In this document: in pieces, positions 57,594 through 64,000 of the stretch
Layout: each line of letters starts with the position of its first letter
How positions within the stretch are numbered: the first letter of the stretch is position 1
Source: Holothuria scabra
Taxonomy: Eukaryota > Echinodermata > Holothuroidea > Aspidochirotida > Holothuriidae
Reading direction: 5' to 3'
Assembly (NCBI GenBank): GCA_037179385.1
Contig: CM074187.1
Coordinates: 16,121,450 to 16,185,449 of the forward strand
DNA length: 64,000 bases
Position numbers and translations under genes: made by a program
The notes under the pieces: model-generated
What the model was told of the DNA's origin: nothing
Database searches by the model: none
The model's input: only the letters and a program-made list of their open reading frames with translations

Positions 57594-58165
57594 GAAGGCT
57601 CGTTTTTACTTTGTAAGAGGGCAAAAGTTAATAGAGAAAGATAAATCAAAATCAATGAAACGTTCCAAGCATAAAACAAACTGGCATTCTGTCAACGAAA
57701 TGCCGTATACCTTCTGCCTCTAATGACAACAAATAAAAGTCCGAATTTACCCGAGCAGGAAATTACATGAGACTAACTGCCTCATACTAAACCGACAAAC
57801 TTCGCCTAAGGTAGTAGCCTGTAGCCCGGACACATAATCATTTATTTACACGTATTACAAACAAACAAGAGCGCAATTATTTTCTTGCCAACAAACGACT
57901 TTATTCCATATTGACGGTTTCAGCCGCAGACCGTTCTCATTAAATAAAGACAACAATGGTCTCAACATAGGCAGTGTCCGGACTTCCCCCTAAGTTTTTG
58001 TCCATGCTTCTTTACATTTTTAAAGAGGAACGTATTTTAAGCAGTTTCGTGATTTGTTTTATTCATATCCCATGTTGGGTTCCCGAGATATTAGCAATTG
58101 AACGTGGGACGTTTCCTGCTTAGAATGAACTTGAAGAAAGCAGGCATGATGTCATGGATTTAGTT

Positions 58166-58320
58166 CACATTTTTTAAGGCTCAGTTTCCAAACAAGTGGT
58201 TTAATTTGGACCGGATAGGTTTTTTTTTTTTCTAGTTGTGGCTCACTGGTTTGTTCTCCTTACTCCATTGGTCATGCTGAGCACCAAGTACCGTGGCAGA
58301 ATAGGTTTAATACTTTCAGT
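58166..58320 (-). mobile_element. tRNA-derived SINE, 3' part only (copy 6)
   Basis: Read in reverse, this contains the body words CCAATGGAGTAAGGAGAACA, CCAGTGAGCCACAAC and TTGGAAACTGAGCC, with a T-tract inserted around 58212-58223. The tRNA head is missing, as expected for 5' truncation during target-primed insertion. Confidence 0.55.
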
Positions 58321-59394
58321 TTTTGTTATCATTACTCACAGGCAGTGGCGTAGCCACGGGGGGGGGGGGGCCTGGGCCCCCAGATTTTCTCCAGCCCCCC
58401 CCCCCCCCAGTTTTTTTGCGTCCTGATAGAGTAATTGAAAAAAATAAAAATAAAAAAATGTGCAAAAATTAAAAAAAAAAAAAAACATGGATGAATGTGT
58501 GCAAAACACATTTTGTCCGCACGTATGAAATCAAGCAATAACTTTAAAATGCCTACTTTCACTAAATTAGATAGGCCTACCGTTTGTGATCTGCACTGTC
58601 GTTTATTGCATTTCACTTCGAAGATGAAACGAAAGTCTCGACGACAAACTTTAATGTGACTTTGTTAGGTTAAGACCCTTTCTGCCTTTCGGATGGCTGA
58701 TTGATTTACTGAAAATAAGGCAATCGTACACTGGAGACCACTCTTACACGACCATTCCTATACTTCATTATACACAAAATATGCCGTAAGCAGATAAGGG
58801 TAAGGTACTGCCTTCGGATAATTCTTCCCTTCCATCCTTAACAAGTAGGCCTATGTCGTGCCTCACTCCTTCCCATGACAAGTGCCACTGTAGGACGATT
58901 TTTCGACAAGTCCTCTTTTTAGTAGTTGGCACTGGCGTCCGGGGGATTTGCAAAATGTCCACAAGGTCCGGATTTCATGTGTTTCCCACATGATCCATAC
59001 TTCTGCTTTGAGGTTCAATTATTTTGAGGGATTTATTCGTAGTATTTTAATTTTGACTACGTAATGTACCGATGAACAAATACTGCACCATTTTGTACAT
59101 TGTTTCTTTGGTAGTATGTATGTCTTTTGTAAAATCTCTACAAAAACTAAAAATATTTTTATATTTTTCATGCTCCCCAAAAAGGGAAAATCCGAAAACT
59201 CAGGCCTATAATCAGTTCAAAGTTTTGCCAAACATAGCACCATTTTGCATCTAGGAAATCTAACGCAAAGAAAGTTTCTCAGAGGGGGACACAGCTACTT
59301 TTGGTTTTCCTGTTAAAAGGTGAGGTGCTGCCTTAGGTAAGCTGAAATCCATTCAAATATTGCCGCATTTGCGGCTGGGTACATCCAGTTTAAA

Positions 59395-59920
59395 ACGCGT
59401 GGGAAGTGCCGTTTCCGGCCATCTGGAGGGGTTTTAAAGCCCAGAATTTTCTTGTACGCTCCGCGCCAACTGACAGTGGCGCTCCGCTTAGATTCAAATA
59501 TTGCCGCATTTGCGATCTACGTGCTTCTGAAGTTCACAATTTTTCCCAAGGGAAAGGGAGATACCGGCTCCCTTTAGTCTCATCCCCCAGGCCACAGATC
59601 AGAAGTGCCCAGTTTGGAGGTCCCTAAAAAGTGTATGTATTGCCATTTTTCACAGATTGATTTTTTATTCTCATTATTGAGACATTGCAGACATGAGATT
59701 CGTATTTCAAGGCTGGGTACATCCAGCTTAAAACACATGGGAAGTGCCGTTTCCGGTCATCTGGAGGGGTTTTAAGCCCAAAATTTTCTTGTACGCTTTG
59801 CGCCAACTGATGGTGGCGCTCCGCTTAGATAGTCTTGCCGTGCCTGACCCTCGGAGGTACCAGGCCCCCCCACTTGTAACCTAGGCCCCCCAAAAAATCC
59901 CATCCTGGCTACGCCACTGC
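59395..59920. repeat. Interspersed repeat D, duplicated pair
   Basis: Two copies about 330 bp apart share GTGGGAAGTGCCGTTTCCGG or its variant, CATCTGGAGGGGTTTTAA, TTTTCTTGTACGCTCCGCGC and GTGGCGCTCCGCTTAGAT. The pair is also flanked by duplicated GGCTGGGTACATCCAG(T/C)TT words (59373 and 59712), and CAAATATTGCCGCATTTGCG occurs at 59355 and 59494. The second copy ends GGCTACGCCACTGC. Confidence 0.7.
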
Positions 59921-60074
59921 TCACAGGGCGGGAGAGGGGGACTGGGAAGGCTTTAGTCCCCGCCCCTACCTTTTCTGCCATATTAGTAGACATTTTGGGC
60001 CACCTTATATTTCTATTTTATTTTTGAACATATTGGGCAGCTTTGATGTTTAGCCCCACTTCAAAATTCGCGGC

Positions 60075-60172
60075 CCTGAAGCCCTGGCCAGGAGTCGAAC
60101 TCTAGCAGTCTAGATCTCCCCATCAGCTGAAAACCGGATGCTCTAACAACTTGACCATACAACCGCTCCTAG
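60075..60172 (-). tRNA. tRNA-like sequence with long variable arm (pseudogene or SINE head)
   Basis: The minus strand reads GGAGCGGTTGTATGGTCAAG, TTGTTAGAGCATCCGGTTTT, a long variable region, and a B box AGAGTTCGACTCCTGG. The A box and B box are good matches to type II (Leu/Ser-like) tRNAs, but the acceptor stem does not close cleanly. Treat it as a tRNA pseudogene or the head of another SINE. Confidence 0.5.
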
Positions 60173-60451
60173 TACTGATGTGCACCCCTGTCATTAAAGA
60201 CCACATACTAATAAATGAGCTAGGATTCCAGGTCCGTTCTAATCCTTTCATCAAATAGCATTTCTTCTCTGGCCTTTCAGTTGTACGTGATTGTCTGGCC
60301 AAATAAACCTTACTTTTAACAATTTGAGTAGCCGTTCGACTTACATCTCCGTCACAAAAATAACATTACCAGGTCACTAATTTAATCGATTGTTAATTTT
60401 CACGTAATACTTCACTTTTACCCTAAAATTAAACAAAATGACGTAGCTTAC

Positions 60452-60500
60452 CGGCCGGGGTGAATATCGACTGTTACAGAGTGATCCAAAGACTGATTGT
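60452..60500 (-). other. Candidate untranslated 5' exon end (donor GGCCG|GTAAGC)
   Basis: A good donor (GTAAGC, first base at 60451) sits on the minus strand about 3.6 kb upstream of the acceptor that precedes exon 1, in a locally GC-rich patch (CCCCGGCCG). It could be the end of a 5' untranslated exon of the membrane protein gene. The upstream limit shown is arbitrary and no transcript evidence is visible. Confidence 0.2.
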
Positions 60501-61157
60501 ATCTTGCAACATCTCTCGTGACTTGTATTTGTGAAATAAAGGTCGTAAATGCCTGTATACAAGAAGAATCCTTCTAGGTAACGTTGATTAGAAATAAAAT
60601 TCACGGTTAAATAAAAGCATACGTAACACCCGCCGATAATGGGTACAAAGTTTACAAGAGTGTTTCTGTTTGAACACGCTTTCCCCTGCAGCTGATACTT
60701 TGTCGGTTAGTAACTCTGTGTTGCATGTCTTCAGATAGGTCGTCTATAACGACCGAATCTGGACTCGAGCTAAAATTCGAAGAAATGGACTACAGCAGTT
60801 GGATTTAAACTACGTAGTTAGTCAAGCTATAGTTCGGTAATTCGTTTGGGGCGCACATCCTCCAAATCGTCGGGATAAACCAATCCCGCACCCTCAGCAC
60901 GTGTTTCAAAATTTGAGTTTACATGAAAATTTCCTGAAAACTTTTTCCTAATCACTCCTTAACATAAGGGGTGATCTCAAGTGTGGTTTTGGACAGTGAA
61001 TTGTGTTTAAATCAAGTTGTCCTTTCATTGTAAACGTTTGCATTTTATCTGCCATAAAGTAGGACTGAACCCCTACTTTCGTTCCAGTTGACTAGACACT
61101 TATAGATACTGTTGTACTGTGTGCACTGAGGCACTGAATCCCACGCTGTGCCTCCCC

Positions 61158-61235
61158 TATGGGCTGGGGTTGTAGAATATGCCCACGGTATTCCCTGCCT
61201 GTCGTATGAGGCGACTAAATGGGAGGACTTGAACA
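61158..61235 (+). repeat. Repeat G, copy 2
   Basis: It contains GGCTGGGGTTGTAGAATATG, CCACGGTATTCCCTGCCTGT, CGTATGAGGCGACTAAATGG and then ACTTGAACAGTATTTGAA. It is co-linear with 30512-30590. Confidence 0.55.
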
Positions 61236-61539
61236 GTATTTGAACAGTATGACGCTATATCACATTCGTGTTGGTGTGTCGTTAAATCTTATCTCACTAA
61301 CTAGCCCACTTAGCTTATGTCAGCCAGGGAGTCGGTTGCAACAGAGCTTAGTCAGCAACAATAAAAGCCACTTAAATGGTACTAATGGCTGGTTTGTTAC
61401 ATTCTCACTTTAATTAATTAATTCATTCATTCATTCATTAATGAAAATGACGGTCGGCTATAGTATTTGAAAAGCATTACAAAACAAGAATATAAAAGCA
61501 ATTCTTACCAAAATCCATCCAAAAATTATCATTTTACAG

Positions 61540-62690
<1,151 letters not shown>

Positions 62691-63235
62691 CCGTCAACTA
62701 CATTACAAAGGTCAGAACTATGAAAAGTTCCCTAAACAACTTGGTATACCGTTACAGTATGAACTTTCTGATGGTATAAAAAACAGTATCAAATGGCAGA
62801 GGAATCGGTCTAGGAGTGATAGAGTATTGGACTAGGTAAATTGCAGTACTAGGCGAAATGGTGGTAGGGCATCTGCAGGGGAAAGCTAGGATTATCAGCT
62901 CAAATCGCTAGGTTGAAAAACGGACAAATTAAAAGAAAAGTGAGGTAGAAAATGAGATGAAGAGAAAATAAAACGATTCAGAAAATGAGATTATCTAGCT
63001 TCAGATCAGAGTGACTGACAAGTTCTGCCACTGTTCTTAGAACCGGTGAAAATTCCTAGTGAAATTCGATTCCGATGAACATCAGCCTAATCAATGCAGC
63101 AACAATTTTTAACCGTTTTTCGTTTTCACAACTCCAGAGCATCAGTTATTGCCCACAAAAATCATATTGTCATTATTTTTATACAATTAATCTTTTGTCC
63201 GTCTAACTAATCGGCCGAGATCAATAGTGCAATGA

Positions 63236-63880
63236 GAGGCTTTGAAGACGCAATTCTGTCACCCAAAATAGTTCCGATTGTCCTAACCTTCTTACTTAAA
63301 CCCATCCCAAAATTGCCTAAAATCCGTCCTCTTCCAGAAGCAATATCAGTTCATTGCTTAAAGGCATATTTTCATCATCCCAAACAGTTCCAATTCTCCC
63401 AAGCTACTTATTTCTAGCCCCTCCCACATTTATCTAAAACTCATCTTTATCCAGACACAGTCCTAGTTTATTGCTTCATGGCTTGTCCCAGTGGCCATAC
63501 AAGTCCATAATGTGTAATCAAGACACTCTCAGTGTCCATGCTGTGTAATTTAGCTATGATGCATTGTTTGAATGTGATGCCAATCAAAGAGCTGTACCAA
63601 TTGAGAGTTTTGATATATGTATACTGAAACTGTAGTTTGGGATGACTGCCTTTAAGCTGTTAAGGGTGACTATTAAAGAGCAATGCGTACAAATCAAAAC
63701 ACTCTCAGTACAGTTCATGCTGTGAAATATAGCCTAAGCTTTGATACTCTGTATTGTTTTAGAAAAAAGCTTTGATACCCTGTATTGTTTTTACAAGCTG
63801 CCAATCAAAAAGCTGAGCCAATAGGGAGCCTATACACTACTACAATAACTGTCGTTTGGGGTGAGAGGACATACCTTTTA
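63236..63880 (+). mobile_element. Cluster of three overlapping family B copies
   Basis: Family B words recur three times in tandem: near 63270 (GATTGTCCTAACCTTCTTAC), near 63388 (CAATTCTCCCAAGCTACTTA) and near 63690 (AAAACACTCTCAGTACAGTT). The second ends near 63655 (ACTGCCTTTAA) and the third near 63880. Within the last, AAGCTTTGATAC(T/C)CTGTATTG is itself duplicated (63736 and 63768). Confidence 0.65.
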
Positions 63881-64000
63881 AAAAATGAGTACTGCGAGAG
63901 ATGAGAATTAAGGATTGATGGGCTATCCCCAGGATTTGGCAAAATAGATTTGAGAATATGATGTAGTTTAGACTTCACAGTGGGTTCTCGCGAGTTTAAA

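Larger units (their letters stand above)
57594..60074. other. Upstream of the membrane protein gene; repeats only
   Basis: This would hold a 5' untranslated intron if the candidate donor at 60451 is used. It contains the SINE 3' part (58166-58320), a CAGTGGCGTAGCCACG terminus running into a G-tract (58344-58371) and a C-tract (58396-58408), and the repeat D pair. No coding segment is recognised. Confidence 0.5.

Overview
The window is animal nuclear DNA: AT-rich, with spliced genes, long introns and dense short mobile elements. It holds two convincing protein-coding genes. An intronless RING/B-box TRIM protein, a tRNA-Glu-derived SINE and many small TTAA-flanked and hAT-type miniature elements suggest a marine invertebrate deuterostome. 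A sea cucumber or other echinoderm is my best guess, but that is inference. Nothing looks bacterial: there are no operons and no CRISPR array.

Region by region. 1-8.6 kb: repeats, including a ZMYM1/DUF4371-type hAT transposase fragment (about 1.2-1.45 kb) and a 1.24 kb terminal-inverted-repeat element built from TATATCTGG-like words (2.43-3.67 kb). 8.6-9.7 kb: a decayed CR1/L2/Jockey-like reverse transcriptase on the minus strand. 9.7-15 kb: intergenic, with a 315 bp hAT-type element. 15.0-16.9 kb: a complete TRIM coding exon on the plus strand. 17-25 kb: repeats, including a 66 bp hAT micro-element, a foldback TTAA element and SINE copies. 25.5-56.9 kb: one 14-exon minus-strand gene for a type I membrane protein. 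57-64 kb: repeats, a tRNA-like sequence, a long ATG/GAT microsatellite and further miniature elements.

The main result is that minus-strand gene, assembled by eye. Fourteen exons (26128-56864) join through GT/AG sites with fully compatible phases into a 641-residue protein: signal peptide, two tandem copies of a LolA-like (metazoan) extracellular unit, a Ser/Thr-rich stalk, one transmembrane helix and a 13-residue tail. The second copy has lost the Cys pair that the first copy keeps. The family, as I know it, has no established function; the fold is related to bacterial lipid or lipoprotein carriers.

The introns of this gene carry most of the interspersed elements: SINEs, TTAA miniature elements of three families, a U2 snRNA 5' fragment, and a nested insertion containing GC-palindrome tandem units. 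The TRIM gene and the membrane-protein gene are separated by about 9 kb of repeats and converge tail to tail. I see no evidence that they work together.
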